A stretch of 64,000 bases of DNA from Phocicoccus schoeneichii (lineage in GTDB: Bacteria; Bacillota; Bacilli; Staphylococcales; Salinicoccaceae). The notes under the pieces are model-generated. The model had not been told where the DNA came from, made no database searches, and saw nothing but the letters and a program-made list of their open reading frames with translations. Each line of letters starts with the position of its first letter. Positions within the stretch are counted from its first letter, which is position 1. Shown here piece after piece: positions 34,291-43,475 of the stretch. The DNA lies in NCBI RefSeq assembly GCF_014635565.1, contig NZ_BMDB01000002.1:229787-293786 (forward strand), given 5' to 3'. A program made the translations under genes and the position numbers.

Positions 34291-34319
34291 TTTACTTTTG
34301 TCAAAAAGACTCGTATACT
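34291..34319 (+). promoter_or_regulatory. Promoter of the cold shock gene with long 5' leader
   Basis: TTTACT (34291-34296), 17-bp spacer and TATACT (34314-34319). Transcription from about 34326 would leave a ~106-base untranslated leader, as usual for cspA-type genes whose leader folds in a temperature-dependent way. Confidence 0.65.
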
Positions 34320-34431
34320 TTAGTTAAGTAATTTTTTCGTGATAGGTTAGTAATTTCGTTATAGAATTCTCTCCGATGATTTATGAAATAGGTTACAAAT
34401 ATTTGTGCAAAAGCACACGGAGGTATTCTTT

Positions 34432-34632
34432 ATGAATAAAGGTACAGTTAAATGGTTCAACGCTGAAAAAGGTTTCGGTTTCATCGAAAGAGAAGACGGA
34501 GATGACGTATTCGTACACTTCTCAGGAATCAATGGCGATGGTTACAAATCATTAGAAGAAGGCCAAGCAGTAGAATTCGAAATCACTGAAGGTCAACGTG
34601 GCGAGCAAGCTACAAACGTTACTGCTCTTTAA
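34432..34632 (+). CDS. cspA: Cold shock protein (CspA family)
   Basis: A 66-residue OB-fold RNA chaperone. Both RNA-binding motifs are intact: KGFGFIER (RNP1) and DVFVHFS (RNP2), and the start [13 protein letters not shown] is typical. It melts RNA secondary structure during cold shock and in normal growth. ATG 34432 follows GGAGGT; an upstream in-frame codon at 34405 lies inside the leader. Followed by its own terminator. Confidence 0.95.
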   Translation: MNKGTVKWFNAEKGFGFIEREDGDDVFVHFSGINGDGYKSLEEGQAVEFEITEGQRGEQATNVTAL

Positions 34633-34653
34633 TTTTTAAAGACAGTACAGAAG

Positions 34654-34685
34654 AGTCCCAACATACGTGTTGGGACTTTTTTTAT
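34654..34685 (+). terminator. Terminator of the cold shock gene
   Basis: AGTCCCAACA (34654-34663) pairs with TGTTGGGACT (34668-34677), loop TACG, followed by a run of T. Confidence 0.93.
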
Positions 34686-34776
34686 GTCTAATTTCGTAAT
34701 TCTCATTAGTTATGTGGACAATTTCACAAAAAAATAGCACAATAATTATATATGAACAGAACGGGAGAGTGGGGTC

Positions 34777-35250
34777 ATGAAACGCAGTTTCGTGATTGGT
34801 GCAACAATAATTTTGGTGATTGCTTTGGTTGTAATGGGCGTGAAAATCTCTCAGCACACAAAGTACGAGAACGTTTTTGAAGAAATTTACTCGATCACAA
34901 AGACGCAAGAGACAAACATTAAGTCGCATGAGGACAAAGTCTATACATATGAAGTTCTGGTTCCGAAAGAGGAATTGTCCAACGGAATCGACAGCACAGT
35001 GACGACGTTCCACTTTGAAGAGGACGAAAGACTCGAAACAGTGGTCGAAAAAGGTGACTCAAAACTTGTCGCAACGTATAAAAAAGGCAGCAATGAGCTA
35101 GTTCTGAACTTTACCGGTAATGAAGAAGATAAAAACACGCTACACGACGGATTCGAAAATGCGGTAGTTAAGAAGTGGTTCAAAGAGAGAGCGAGCAGAT
35201 TTTCTCAGAATGAACTTGGAGAACTCGTTATCACAGAAACGAGAGAGTAA
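34777..35250 (+). CDS. Membrane-anchored exported protein of unknown function, 157 aa
   Basis: An N-terminal hydrophobic helix (about residues 5-24, MKRSFVIGATIILVIALVV) without lipobox is followed by a ~130-residue extracellular domain with alternating beta strands (VTTFHFEEDERLETVVEKG, then KLVATYKKG). The pattern faintly recalls DUF1307/YehR domains like those of the lipoprotein at 48135-49160, but I cannot confirm this. The ribosome site GGGAGAG is good. It is monocistronic. Confidence 0.6.
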   Translation: MKRSFVIGATIILVIALVVMGVKISQHTKYENVFEEIYSITKTQETNIKSHEDKVYTYEVLVPKEELSNGIDSTVTTFHFEEDERLETVVEKGDSKLVATYKKGSNELVLNFTGNEEDKNTLHDGFENAVVKKWFKERASRFSQNELGELVITETRE

Positions 35251-35281
35251 AAGGGCACACTTTACCAGTGTGCCTTTTTTG
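35251..35281 (+). terminator. Terminator
   Basis: AAGGGCACAC (35251-35260) pairs with GTGTGCCTTT (35268-35277), followed by T-run. Confidence 0.88.
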
Positions 35282-35374
35282 TTTTTATCTTTAAATGGAG
35301 TCAGTGGTGTTGTCAAATCAGGTTAAATAAGTGGTAAAATAATAAAGGAAACGAATACATATTGAGTTAGGAAG

Positions 35375-36247
35375 ATGGATTTGAAAGAGTTAAAATTGAA
35401 AGTGGCACTCATTGCGGTGTCTGTGATGTTGCTTGCTGCGTGCACAAATAACGAGAAGAATGCTGAATTGAAAAACATACCTTTTGGGAATAAACAGAAT
35501 GAACCAAAGATTACGGACGTTGCTGAAGACGATAAAGATAAAGAGACAGAGTCTAAAGACGAATCAGCAGACACAGATGAAAATAAAACGGAAGAAGCTG
35601 AATCTGACGATGAGACAGAAGAAGAAGTGAACGACAGAATGCCAAACGAGGAGAATGTCTACGATCAGTCAAGTATCTTAGCGATTGTGAACCGCGGAGA
35701 GACGCTAGATCCGACCTATGTGCCTCGCGACCTCGTGACAATAGAAGTCCCATACGTGAACGACATTCCGATGGTCAATCAATTGCGAAAAGAAGCGAGC
35801 GACGCGCTCACAAAGTTATTTGATGATGCATCGAAAAATGGCTACACTCTTTATGCTGTGAGTGGCTACCGTTCATACGATTATCAAGCGGAACTCTACG
35901 ATAATTACGTTCTGTCACACGGTGAAGAAGTTGCACGCATGTTTAGTGCACCTGCTGGCGCGAGTGAGCACCAAACAGGATTAGCGATGGATGTTTCAAG
36001 TGAAGAGGTTGTTTATCAACTTGTAGATACGTTTGGAAACACGGATGACGGTGTTTGGGTGAACGACAACGCACACCGTTTCGGATTCATTATTCGCTAT
36101 CCATACGGCAAGGACCATATCACGGGTTACATGTACGAGCCATGGCACCTGCGCTATGTTGGAACAGACCTCTCATACGAACTCTATGAATCTGGGCTCA
36201 CGTATGAAGAGTACCTCTGGGAACAAGGGATTGACGTGAAAAATTAG
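35375..36247 (+). CDS. M15-family D-alanyl-D-alanine carboxypeptidase, lipoprotein (VanY/DdpX-like)
   Basis: A 290-residue lipoprotein (lipobox LAAC, Cys near residue 23) with an acidic linker (about 45-90) and a C-terminal M15B peptidase domain. Zinc and catalytic residues are visible: SGYRSYDYQAELY, SEHQTGLAMDVSS (His and Asp ligands) and EPWHLRYVG (catalytic Glu and last His). It trims the terminal D-Ala of peptidoglycan stems on the cell surface. Start is ATG 35375 or TTG 35381; spacing from TAGGAAG favours the second slightly. Confidence 0.92.
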   Translation: MDLKELKLKVALIAVSVMLLAACTNNEKNAELKNIPFGNKQNEPKITDVAEDDKDKETESKDESADTDENKTEEAESDDETEEEVNDRMPNEENVYDQSSILAIVNRGETLDPTYVPRDLVTIEVPYVNDIPMVNQLRKEASDALTKLFDDASKNGYTLYAVSGYRSYDYQAELYDNYVLSHGEEVARMFSAPAGASEHQTGLAMDVSSEEVVYQLVDTFGNTDDGVWVNDNAHRFGFIIRYPYGKDHITGYMYEPWHLRYVGTDLSYELYESGLTYEEYLWEQGIDVKN

Positions 36248-36250
36248 TGG

Positions 36251-36280
36251 AAAACAGACGCAGAAGCGTCTGTTTTTTTA
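36251..36280 (+). terminator. Terminator of the carboxypeptidase gene
   Basis: AAAACAGACGC (36251-36261) pairs with GCGTCTGTTTT (36266-36276), loop AGAA, then T-run. Confidence 0.92.
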
Positions 36281-36350
36281 TGGAGCACACCATGTTTTTA
36301 TCAGCATAAATAAGGGGTATAGTATAGAAATAAATGATAGAGGTGAGGAT

Positions 36351-36842
36351 ATGTTAGCGTATGTTTGGGCAGAGGACGAAAGTCAATTAATTGGTAAGGA
36401 TGATCAGCTTCCGTGGAGACTACCTGTGGATGTGAAGTTTTTTAAAGATGTTACAATGCGTGGAGATGTTGTTATGGGTCGCAGCACGTATGAAACGATT
36501 CCGAATCGTCCATTGAAAGATCGACGTAACATTGTACTCACGTATCAAGATGATTATGATGCACCGGGAGCAATTGTTGTGCATTCGAAGGACGAGATTT
36601 TGAAGTTGCATGAGGATTCTAGTGAGGATTTCTACATCATCGGTGGTGCAACGTTGTTTGAATTATTTAAAGATGAAGTTGAAGAATTGTACCGAACGGT
36701 AATCCATGACACTTTCGATGGAGATACGTATTTCCCAGGTGATTTCGATTATTCTAAGTTTGAACGTGTGAAATATTGGAGCGGGGTAGTGGATGATAAA
36801 AACAAGTATCCTCACACGTTTGAAGTGTGGAAAAGAGTGTGA
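36351..36842 (+). CDS. folA: Dihydrofolate reductase
   Basis: A 163-residue enzyme reducing dihydrofolate to tetrahydrofolate with NADPH. Typical blocks: IGKDDQLPWRLPVDVKFFK, MGRSTYETIPNRPLKDRRN and FYIIGGATLFELF. It starts with MLAYVWAEDE, with GAGGTGAGG upstream. The usual partner thymidylate synthase gene is not adjacent; instead the nitric oxide synthase gene follows 57 bases later. It may be the housekeeping enzyme or a second copy. Confidence 0.93.
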   Translation: MLAYVWAEDESQLIGKDDQLPWRLPVDVKFFKDVTMRGDVVMGRSTYETIPNRPLKDRRNIVLTYQDDYDAPGAIVVHSKDEILKLHEDSSEDFYIIGGATLFELFKDEVEELYRTVIHDTFDGDTYFPGDFDYSKFERVKYWSGVVDDKNKYPHTFEVWKRV

Positions 36843-36899
36843 AATTAATTCATGAACCGGTCATAAAACTCGCTTATAATGGTTAAGTGAGGTGATTGG

Positions 36900-37940
36900 A
36901 TGTTTGAAGAAGCGAAGAAATTTATAGAGTTGATGTATGAGGAATGTGGTCTTACTAAGAAGAATGCCAGGCTATCTGAAATTGAAGCGGAGATTTTAGA
37001 GACTGGGATGTACACCCATACCACAGAGGAACTAGAATATGGTGCGCGTGTGGCGTGGCGCAATTCGAATCATTGCATTGGACGCCTATTTTGGGAGACG
37101 TTAAGTGTACGTGATCTTCGAGAGATTGATACACCGGAACAATTCATAGAAGAGATTGAAACGCATATTGTTGAGGCAACAAATGCTGGAAAAATTCGCC
37201 CAATGATTTCAATTTTTAGAAACGATTTTAAACTCGCGAATGAACAAATTTTACGTTATGCAGGTTATGATAATAAGGGTGATCCACGTTCTAGAGAAAC
37301 GACGGAATTTATAGAATCACTTGGATGGAAAAAGAGTGAAGCAGATTTTAATCTCTTACCACTGACGTTCAAGTATGGTGGTAAGTGGCACGTTCATGAT
37401 TATCGACCGGATGTGGTGACAGAAATTGATATCGAACATGAAGATTATCCGAAACTTAAAGCACTTGGTCTTAAATGGTACGCTGTGCCAATGATATCCA
37501 ATATGACTTTAGAAATTGGTGGCATTGAATATCATACGGTACCGTTCAATGGTTGGTATATGGAAACAGAGATTGGTGTACGAAACTTCACTGACACGTA
37601 TCGTTATAACAAGCTGAAACCGATCGCTGAGGCGTTTAACCTTGATACGAAGCGCACGGATTCCTATTGGCGCGACCGTGCACTTGTTGAGTTTAACTAT
37701 GCCGTTTATCATTCATATAAAAAGAATGGTGTTTCGATGGTAGATCATATCACGGCATCTAAGCAATTTAAACTGTTTGAAGAAAAAGAAAAAAAAGCAG
37801 GACGAAAGGTTACTGGAAAATGGAGCTGGCTCGCACCACCACTCTCACCTTCCTTGGTTCATAACTACCATTATGGATTTGATGACATCGAAAATAGTCC
37901 GAAATTTAAATACAGCAATAAAAAATGTCCATTTTCTTAA
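36900..37940 (+). CDS. nos: Bacterial nitric oxide synthase, oxygenase domain
   Basis: A 346-residue haem enzyme that makes NO from arginine with reductases supplied in trans. The haem thiolate Cys lies in WRNSNHCIGRLFW (about residue 62), the substrate-binding Glu in GWYMETEIGVRNF, and the pterin-side region near KWSWLAPPLSPS. It lacks a reductase domain, as expected for Firmicutes. Bacterial NO protects against oxidative stress and some antibiotics. It follows the folate reductase gene in the same direction; start ATG 36900 with AGGTGA upstream. Confidence 0.96.
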   Translation: MFEEAKKFIELMYEECGLTKKNARLSEIEAEILETGMYTHTTEELEYGARVAWRNSNHCIGRLFWETLSVRDLREIDTPEQFIEEIETHIVEATNAGKIRPMISIFRNDFKLANEQILRYAGYDNKGDPRSRETTEFIESLGWKKSEADFNLLPLTFKYGGKWHVHDYRPDVVTEIDIEHEDYPKLKALGLKWYAVPMISNMTLEIGGIEYHTVPFNGWYMETEIGVRNFTDTYRYNKLKPIAEAFNLDTKRTDSYWRDRALVEFNYAVYHSYKKNGVSMVDHITASKQFKLFEEKEKKAGRKVTGKWSWLAPPLSPSLVHNYHYGFDDIENSPKFKYSNKKCPFS

Positions 37941-37946
37941 GAGAAT

Positions 37947-37972
37947 GTGTGATGCTTCTCGGAAACGGGTAT
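37947..37972 (+). promoter_or_regulatory. Possible SigB-type promoter before the SDR gene
   Basis: GTGTGA, 14-base spacer and GGGTAT at 37967-37972 resemble the general stress sigma-B pattern (GTTTAA-N12-15-GGGTAT); the -10 part is exact, the -35 part is partial. The downstream gene belongs to a stress-type family, which adds support. Confidence 0.4.
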
Positions 37973-38049
37973 GAAGAAAATTAAGTATAAAATTATATTT
38001 TACGAGATTATACTTGGTTGAATGATCTATCCAATAGGAGGAGTCCTTT

Positions 38050-38937
38050 ATGACTGAATTAAAAAATCCGAAAACACAATTTAAAGCAGATTCGTTTATA
38101 GATCAGAGTCAAGACACACCAGCGTTACAATCTAAAATGACTCCCGTACCTGATACGGGTGAAGAGACGTATAAAGCGAGTGATAAGCTCGTAGGACGTA
38201 AAGCATTTGTTACTGGAGGAGACTCTGGAATTGGAAGAGCTGCAGCGATTGCTTTTGCTAAAGAGGGTGCAGATGTTGCGATTCAATATTTAAATGGTGA
38301 GGAAAAAGATGCGAATGAAGTAAAAGCATTTATTGAATCACTAGGTAGAAAGGCAGTTTTACTTCCATATGATTTAAGAGATGAAGGCGCGGCTACTGAA
38401 CAAATTGAAAAAGCAGTTGAAGCACTTGGAGGCTTAGATATTCTGGTGTTAAATGCTGCGCAACAAATCGCACAAGAAAAATTAAGTGATTACACAGTAA
38501 AACAAATTGAAGACACATTTAAAATAAATGTGATCAGTCAGTTTGAATCCATGATTGCAGCAGAAAAGTATTTAAAACCAGGGGCATCTGTTATTATGAC
38601 AACAAGTGTTCAAGCGTCTAGTCCCTCACCGCACCTCATGGATTATGCAGCAACAAAAGCATCGATTAGAAATTTAGTAGTGCATTTCTCTCAATACTTT
38701 GCAGATAAAGGTGTACGTGTGAATGGTGTCGCACCAGGTCCTATTTGGACACCGCTGCAACTTGACCATGGACAATTAGAAGGAGCAATTCCAGAATTTG
38801 GTCAAGATTCTAATCTTGGTCGTGCTGGGCAACCCGTGGAACTCGCGCCTGTTTATGTACTGCTTGCATCAGAAGAAGCAAGTTATATTACAGGCCAGAT
38901 TTATGGTGTAACGGGTGGAGAGAATATAAACCTTTAA
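38050..38937 (+). CDS. Stress-type short-chain dehydrogenase/reductase
   Basis: A 295-residue NAD(P)-dependent oxidoreductase with a ~45-residue N-terminal extension (TELKNPKTQF and DQSQDTPALQSKMTPVPD) typical of general-stress SDRs such as YdaD/YhxC. The cofactor motif is FVTGGDSGIGRAAAIAFA, the active site MDYAATKASIRN (Tyr and Lys), and the end ITGQIYGVTGGENINL. Substrate unknown. AGGAGGAG lies before the ATG; a possible SigB promoter lies upstream. Confidence 0.9.
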   Translation: MTELKNPKTQFKADSFIDQSQDTPALQSKMTPVPDTGEETYKASDKLVGRKAFVTGGDSGIGRAAAIAFAKEGADVAIQYLNGEEKDANEVKAFIESLGRKAVLLPYDLRDEGAATEQIEKAVEALGGLDILVLNAAQQIAQEKLSDYTVKQIEDTFKINVISQFESMIAAEKYLKPGASVIMTTSVQASSPSPHLMDYAATKASIRNLVVHFSQYFADKGVRVNGVAPGPIWTPLQLDHGQLEGAIPEFGQDSNLGRAGQPVELAPVYVLLASEEASYITGQIYGVTGGENINL

Positions 38938-38968
38938 AAACAATATTTTATAAATTTTCAAAATATTA

Positions 38969-38997
38969 TTGACACTCTGAAAAATATGCTTTATATT
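38969..38997 (+). promoter_or_regulatory. Promoter of the S-box/met operon
   Basis: TTGACA (38969-38974), 17-bp spacer, TATATT (38992-38997), about 25 bases before the riboswitch. Confidence 0.85.
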
Positions 38998-39018
38998 GAG
39001 TCTAACAAATAAATATTA

Positions 39019-39120
39019 TTTCTTATCCAGAGAGGTGGAGGGACTGGCCCTTTGATACCTCGGCAACAAGCAGCAATGTGTTGTGCCAATTCCAGTAGCG
39101 TCAAGCTTGAAGATGAGAAT
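39019..39120 (+). ncRNA. SAM-I (S-box) riboswitch
   Basis: The conserved S-box core is present: CTTATCCAGAGAGGTGGAGG at the 5' side, then GGACTGGCCC, GATACCTCGGCAAC and the closing GATGAGAA. It binds S-adenosylmethionine and promotes termination at the hairpin 39148-39186, so the methionine transporter is made when SAM is low. Confidence 0.96.
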
Positions 39121-39147
39121 AGATATAATCGTATTTACGATTCATTG

Positions 39148-39186
39148 ACCTCTATTTTTATCTATATAAAAATAGGGGTTTTTTTA
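39148..39186 (+). terminator. S-box expression-platform terminator
   Basis: ACCTCTATTTTTAT (39148-39161) pairs with ATAAAAATAGGGGT (39166-39179), followed by TTTTTTTAT. Confidence 0.92.
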
Positions 39187-39212
39187 TTTGAAAAACAATG
39201 GAGTGAGCATTT

Positions 39213-40244
39213 TTGATCGAGTTTATTGATGTATCAAAGCAATTTAATAGAAAAGGCGTCACGACAGACGCCCTAAAAAATGTGTCACTTAAAGTAGAGC
39301 CTGGCGAAATTTTTGGAATCGTCGGATTCAGTGGCGCAGGCAAAAGTACGCTAATCAGAATGGTGAATCGCCTTGAATCTCCAACAACAGGTGACGTTAA
39401 AATCGCCGGACAGTCACTCGAGAAATCGAATACGAAAGAGATTCGTACAATCAAGCGCGACATCGGAATGATCTTCCAGCATTTCAACTTACTCGATTCG
39501 AAGACCGTCTACAAAAATGTGGCGATGCCCTTAATCTTACAAGGCGTCGACAAGGGTGAAATTGATCGACGTGTCACTGAACTTCTAGACTTTGTTGGAC
39601 TTGGAGATAAAAGTAAGAGTTACCCAGATGAATTATCTGGGGGTCAAAAACAACGTGTAGGTATTGCGCGTGCACTTGCAACGAACCCGAAAATTCTGCT
39701 CTGTGACGAAGCGACAAGTGCACTTGATCCTGAAACGACAACTCAAATATTGGAACTGCTAAAAGAAATTAATCAAACATACGGCATTACAATCCTACTT
39801 ATTACACATGAAATGAGCGTTGTGCGTGAGATTTGTGACCGAGTGGCGATCATGGAAAAAGGTCGAGTTATCGAGGAGGGCACAGTATTCGATATTTTCT
39901 CTAATCCAAAAACAGACACAGGTAAGAGTTTTGTGAATACCGTCATGCATAATGAGGTTCCGGAATTCGTGCTTAAGTTACTTCATGAAAGTCCAGAAGA
40001 ACGTCATATCTACCGTTTAAACTTTGTAGATGATTCAGCGGGTGAACCGGTGCTGAGTCAGGTGTCGAAAAAATTCGACGTTGAAACGAGTGTGCTGTTC
40101 GGAAATATCACGCAACTCCAAGATATACCCTTTGGTAACCTAATTGTTGAGTTTATTGGACAAGGGCGTGAAGTGGCGAGTGTGCTCAGCTACTTAGACA
40201 GTAGAAATATCATTTATAGTGAGGTGACTAGAGATGCTCGTTAG
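39213..40244 (+). CDS. metN: Methionine ABC transporter ATP-binding protein
   Basis: A 343-residue ATPase. Walker A GFSGAGKSTLI, signature LSGGQKQRVGIARALA, Walker B ILLCDEATSALDPE and the switch His in LLITHEMSV are intact. The C-terminal ~90 residues form the NIL regulatory domain of MetN. Start is TTG 39213 after TGGAGTGAG. It is the first gene of metNIQ under the S-box and its end overlaps metI by 11 bases. Confidence 0.95.
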   Translation: MIEFIDVSKQFNRKGVTTDALKNVSLKVEPGEIFGIVGFSGAGKSTLIRMVNRLESPTTGDVKIAGQSLEKSNTKEIRTIKRDIGMIFQHFNLLDSKTVYKNVAMPLILQGVDKGEIDRRVTELLDFVGLGDKSKSYPDELSGGQKQRVGIARALATNPKILLCDEATSALDPETTTQILELLKEINQTYGITILLITHEMSVVREICDRVAIMEKGRVIEEGTVFDIFSNPKTDTGKSFVNTVMHNEVPEFVLKLLHESPEERHIYRLNFVDDSAGEPVLSQVSKKFDVETSVLFGNITQLQDIPFGNLIVEFIGQGREVASVLSYLDSRNIIYSEVTRDAR

Positions 40245-40884
40245 TACAGACAGAATAATCAGTTCAGTAATAGAAACGTTGCAGATGGTGTCCATCTCAT
40301 TCATTTTTAGTATTGTGATTGGTTTGCCGCTCGGAATTTTATTATATGTGACAAGACGCGGTCAAATATTAGATCAACCCATTATATTTAATGTACTCAA
40401 TATAATTATTAATATCTTTAGATCTGTACCTTTCATTATTATTTTAGTCGCAATTATTCCGTTCACACGATTTGTTGTTGGAACGTCAATCGGAACTGAA
40501 GCGGCAATCGTACCAATGGTCGTATACGCAGCCCCATATATTGCGCGTTTAGTAGAAAGTAGTTTACTTGAAGTGGATGACGGAGTGCTTGAAGCAGCAA
40601 ATGCAATGGGTGCAACGCCGCTTCAAACAATTGTCCGATTCGTGCTGCCAGAAGCACTTTCAAGTTTAGTGATTAATTTCACTATTGCAATCATTGGGCT
40701 CGTCGGTGCATCAGCAATGGCCGGTGCTGTTGGTGGCGGTGGTGTGGGTGACCTTGCAATTACATACGGATACCAACGTTTTGATGGGGTCACAATGTTA
40801 GTTACAGTGGTGATTTTAATTGTCATGGTTCAAGGGTTACAAAGTTTCGGAAATGTACTATCAAAAACTATTAGAAGGAAGTAA
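40234..40884 (+). CDS. metI: Methionine ABC transporter permease
   Basis: A 216-residue membrane protein with about five helices and the EAA loop (LEVDDGVLEAANAMGATPLQ) that docks on MetN. AMAGAVGGGGVGDLAITYGYQRF is characteristic of MetI. It overlaps metN and is followed at 4 bases by metQ. Confidence 0.95.
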   Translation: MLVSTDRIISSVIETLQMVSISFIFSIVIGLPLGILLYVTRRGQILDQPIIFNVLNIIINIFRSVPFIIILVAIIPFTRFVVGTSIGTEAAIVPMVVYAAPYIARLVESSLLEVDDGVLEAANAMGATPLQTIVRFVLPEALSSLVINFTIAIIGLVGASAMAGAVGGGGVGDLAITYGYQRFDGVTMLVTVVILIVMVQGLQSFGNVLSKTIRRK

Positions 40885-40888
40885 TAAT

Positions 40889-41707
40889 ATGAAAACAATG
40901 ATTCGTTTAGCTTTAATTTTATCTATAACACTTGTACTTGCAGCATGTGGTGGGAAAGATAGTGAGAAAGTAAAAGTAGGTATCAGCGGTACGGACACAT
41001 CAACGTGGGACTTCATTGCTGAAAAAGCAAAAGAAGAAGGCATAGAAATCGAAGTGATTTCATTCAATGACTACGTACAGCCAAATATTGCATTAGCTGA
41101 AGGGGAAATCGACATCAACGCATTCCAAACTGTTGCGTATTTTGATGAGTTTATTAAAGAACGTGACTTAGATTTAGTGCCAATCGGTACAACTGTTTTA
41201 GCACCAATGGGTATATATTCTAACAAAATTGAGAGTTTAGATGAGCTAGAAGAAGGCGATACGGTAGCATTACCGAACGACGTATCAAACCAAGGACGTG
41301 CGTTAATGCTTTTAGAACAAGCAGGAATATTAAAATTAGTGGACAACTATAATGGGTTGGATTCAATTGAGGAAGCAGTAGTTGAAAACCCAAAAAATAT
41401 TAAGTTACAACCACTTGCACCAGCTCAAATTCCTAGATCTTTAGATGATGTGGATGCAGGCATCATTAATAACGGTATTGCGAGAGATGCTGGATTCAAT
41501 ATTCAAACAGACTCTATATTCTTAGAAGACGACACAGCAACACCATATGTTAACATCATTGCGACTAAACAAGAGAATAAAGATAATGAAACATACAACC
41601 GTATCGTAGAGTTATATCAAGACGAAGATACAAGTGAGTTTATCATTGAGCATCATAAAGGTGCGAGCATCCCAACAAAACTCCCATTGTCAGAAATTGG
41701 TTGGTAA
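40889..41707 (+). CDS. metQ: Methionine-binding lipoprotein (NlpA family)
   Basis: A 272-residue lipoprotein, lipobox LAAC (Cys near residue 20), with NlpA-family features: VKVGISGTDTSTWDFIAEKA, QPNIALAEGEIDINAFQTVAYF and DDVDAGIINNGIARDAG. It delivers methionine to MetNI on the cell surface. ATG 40889 follows AGAAGGAAG; upstream in-frame codons lie inside metI and lack a signal sequence. Confidence 0.95.
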   Translation: MKTMIRLALILSITLVLAACGGKDSEKVKVGISGTDTSTWDFIAEKAKEEGIEIEVISFNDYVQPNIALAEGEIDINAFQTVAYFDEFIKERDLDLVPIGTTVLAPMGIYSNKIESLDELEEGDTVALPNDVSNQGRALMLLEQAGILKLVDNYNGLDSIEEAVVENPKNIKLQPLAPAQIPRSLDDVDAGIINNGIARDAGFNIQTDSIFLEDDTATPYVNIIATKQENKDNETYNRIVELYQDEDTSEFIIEHHKGASIPTKLPLSEIGW

Positions 41708-41732
41708 AAATCAAAAGCTGTTACAACAGACT

Positions 41733-41765
41733 AAACGCACATCTGTGAGGATGTGCGTTTTTTCT
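41733..41765. terminator. Bidirectional terminator between metQ and ddh
   Basis: AAACGCACATC (41733-41743) pairs with GATGTGCGTTT (41750-41760), flanked by A- and T-runs. It serves both convergent operons. Confidence 0.88.
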
Positions 41766-42733
41766 TATAATAATCTTTCTATTAATGACTCTCTTGACTC
41801 ATTGAGCAAATACATAGGTGGGATATCAAATATAGATTTTGCGCCGAATTGTCTAGCGTCCATGAATCGTTTCGCGGCTCTTGCACACGCAACTGCGACG
41901 CTCGCAGTAAACTCTGGATTCGAGTCTAAATCTAAAGTTGTCTTATACGTATGCGTATTGTCGCCCGTATATCCGCGACGGATTACATGGCCCCCATGTC
42001 TTAACTGAGTATGATTTTTATTATACTCACTCTCAGAAATAAAGTGAACCTCCGTTTCATATGGTTCAAAGTAGTCTGGCATCGTGATAATAGATTCGCG
42101 CACAATATCCGCATCCGCACCTTCTTCAAGGACCACATACACCACGCGATGGTGAGATGAAAACTTGTCGTACGACACGTCTCTGCCGTCCTCAATCTCT
42201 TTAATCATCTCGCTCGATGGCATCGTGTACTGTGCCGCAAGCTTCACACCATCAAGTCGACGCACCGCATCACTATGTCCTTGAGAAAGCCCTGGTCCCC
42301 AGAACGTATATGACTCACCGTTTGGCAGAAGCGCTTCACTATACAACTTCTGTACAGAGAATACGCCCGGATCCCAGCCCGTACCAATGATCGACACGTT
42401 CTCACCACCAGTCGCAGCCTCGTTCATGCGCTTAAAGTGGTTTGGCATATCGCGATGGTTGTCGTAACAATCCACTGTTGAAAAATTTTTCGCATACATA
42501 TGCGCAGTCTCGGGAATGTCCGTTGCCGACCCGCCACACAAGATTAAAACATCAATATCGTTCGTTTTTTTCTCTAACGCATCCATGTGGTACGCTCTAG
42601 ATGCCGTATCTAAACTGTCTGGATCACGTCTCGTAAATATACCGACGAGTTCTAAATCATCGTGGTACTGAAGCACCTTCTCCACGCCACGACCTAAATT
42701 TCCATATCCTACAATTCCAACTTTTGTTTTCAT
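41765..42733 (-). CDS. ddh: meso-Diaminopimelate D-dehydrogenase
   Basis: A 322-residue NADPH enzyme that makes meso-diaminopimelate in one step from tetrahydrodipicolinate and ammonia. The N-terminal Rossmann motif is VGIVGYGNLGRGVEK; CGGSATDIP, STVDCYDNH and GTGWDPGVFSV are diagnostic of Ddh. It is the last gene of the lys operon, directly after dapB (1-base gap), and replaces the acetyl/succinyl branch. Confidence 0.95.
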   Translation of the reverse strand: MKTKVGIVGYGNLGRGVEKVLQYHDDLELVGIFTRRDPDSLDTASRAYHMDALEKKTNDIDVLILCGGSATDIPETAHMYAKNFSTVDCYDNHRDMPNHFKRMNEAATGGENVSIIGTGWDPGVFSVQKLYSEALLPNGESYTFWGPGLSQGHSDAVRRLDGVKLAAQYTMPSSEMIKEIEDGRDVSYDKFSSHHRVVYVVLEEGADADIVRESIITMPDYFEPYETEVHFISESEYNKNHTQLRHGGHVIRRGYTGDNTHTYKTTLDLDSNPEFTASVAVACARAAKRFMDARQFGAKSIFDIPPMYLLNESRESLIERLL

Positions 42734-42734
42734 G

Positions 42735-43463
42735 TTATCCCTCCAACACGTCTGTAACTGTGTATAAACCTGGTTCTTTTTGTACTAAAAATTCAGCTGC
42801 TTCCAACGCACCTTTCGCGAAAATACGCTTCGAGAATGCCGTATGTTTTAGCTCAATAATTTCATCTTCACCGTAGAAGAATACGGAATGTTCGCCAACC
42901 GCTGTGCCTCCTCTTAAAGATGAAATCCCGACCTCATTTTGGTCGCGAGATTCATACATACCACTGCGTCCTTCCAGTTTATGAAGTTTCCCATCACGTC
43001 CATGATTCACTGCATCAAACAACATGTTTGCCGTGCCACTTGGCGCGTCTTTCTTAAATTTATGATGTGTCTCTGTAATTTCGATATCAAAATTCTTTAA
43101 AGTTCGTGCGATTTGTTCCGCGAGCTGCTCCATCACGTTGATGCCGAGACTGTAGTTCCCTGCATATACAATAGGCACGTTGTTTGATATGTCTTCGATT
43201 AAAGACACGTGCGCCTCACTGTACCCTGTTGTTGCTATCACAACGGGTACCTTGTTTTTTTCAGCAAAGTTGAGCATGTCTTCTAGTAAATCGGGTGTGG
43301 AGAAGTCGATAATTACATCCACGTCTTCTGTCACTTCTTTGAACGTTTCGTACACTGGGAAGTCTGACGCGCTTCGTCCAATTCCTGCGACAATCTCGCT
43401 ACCTGCAAGGTCACTGACCGCACGTCCCATCTGTCCAGTTGCACCAACTAATAAAATATTCAT
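42735..43463 (-). CDS. dapB: 4-Hydroxy-tetrahydrodipicolinate reductase
   Basis: A 242-residue NAD(P)H enzyme of lysine synthesis. N-terminal MNILLVGATGQMGRAVSD binds the nucleotide; the catalytic ETHHKFKKDAPSGTA motif is present near residue 130. Located between dapA and ddh, with short spacing to each, in a single operon. Confidence 0.96.
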   Translation of the reverse strand: MNILLVGATGQMGRAVSDLAGSEIVAGIGRSASDFPVYETFKEVTEDVDVIIDFSTPDLLEDMLNFAEKNKVPVVIATTGYSEAHVSLIEDISNNVPIVYAGNYSLGINVMEQLAEQIARTLKNFDIEITETHHKFKKDAPSGTANMLFDAVNHGRDGKLHKLEGRSGMYESRDQNEVGISSLRGGTAVGEHSVFFYGEDEIIELKHTAFSKRIFAKGALEAAEFLVQKEPGLYTVTDVLEG

Positions 43464-43475
43464 ACATCTCTTCCT

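Noticed and set aside
36351..37940. Folate reductase and NO synthase as a dedicated pterin-NO operon
   Set aside because: They are adjacent and co-directional, but nothing in the 57-bp spacer or the proteins shows coupling; proximity alone is not enough.
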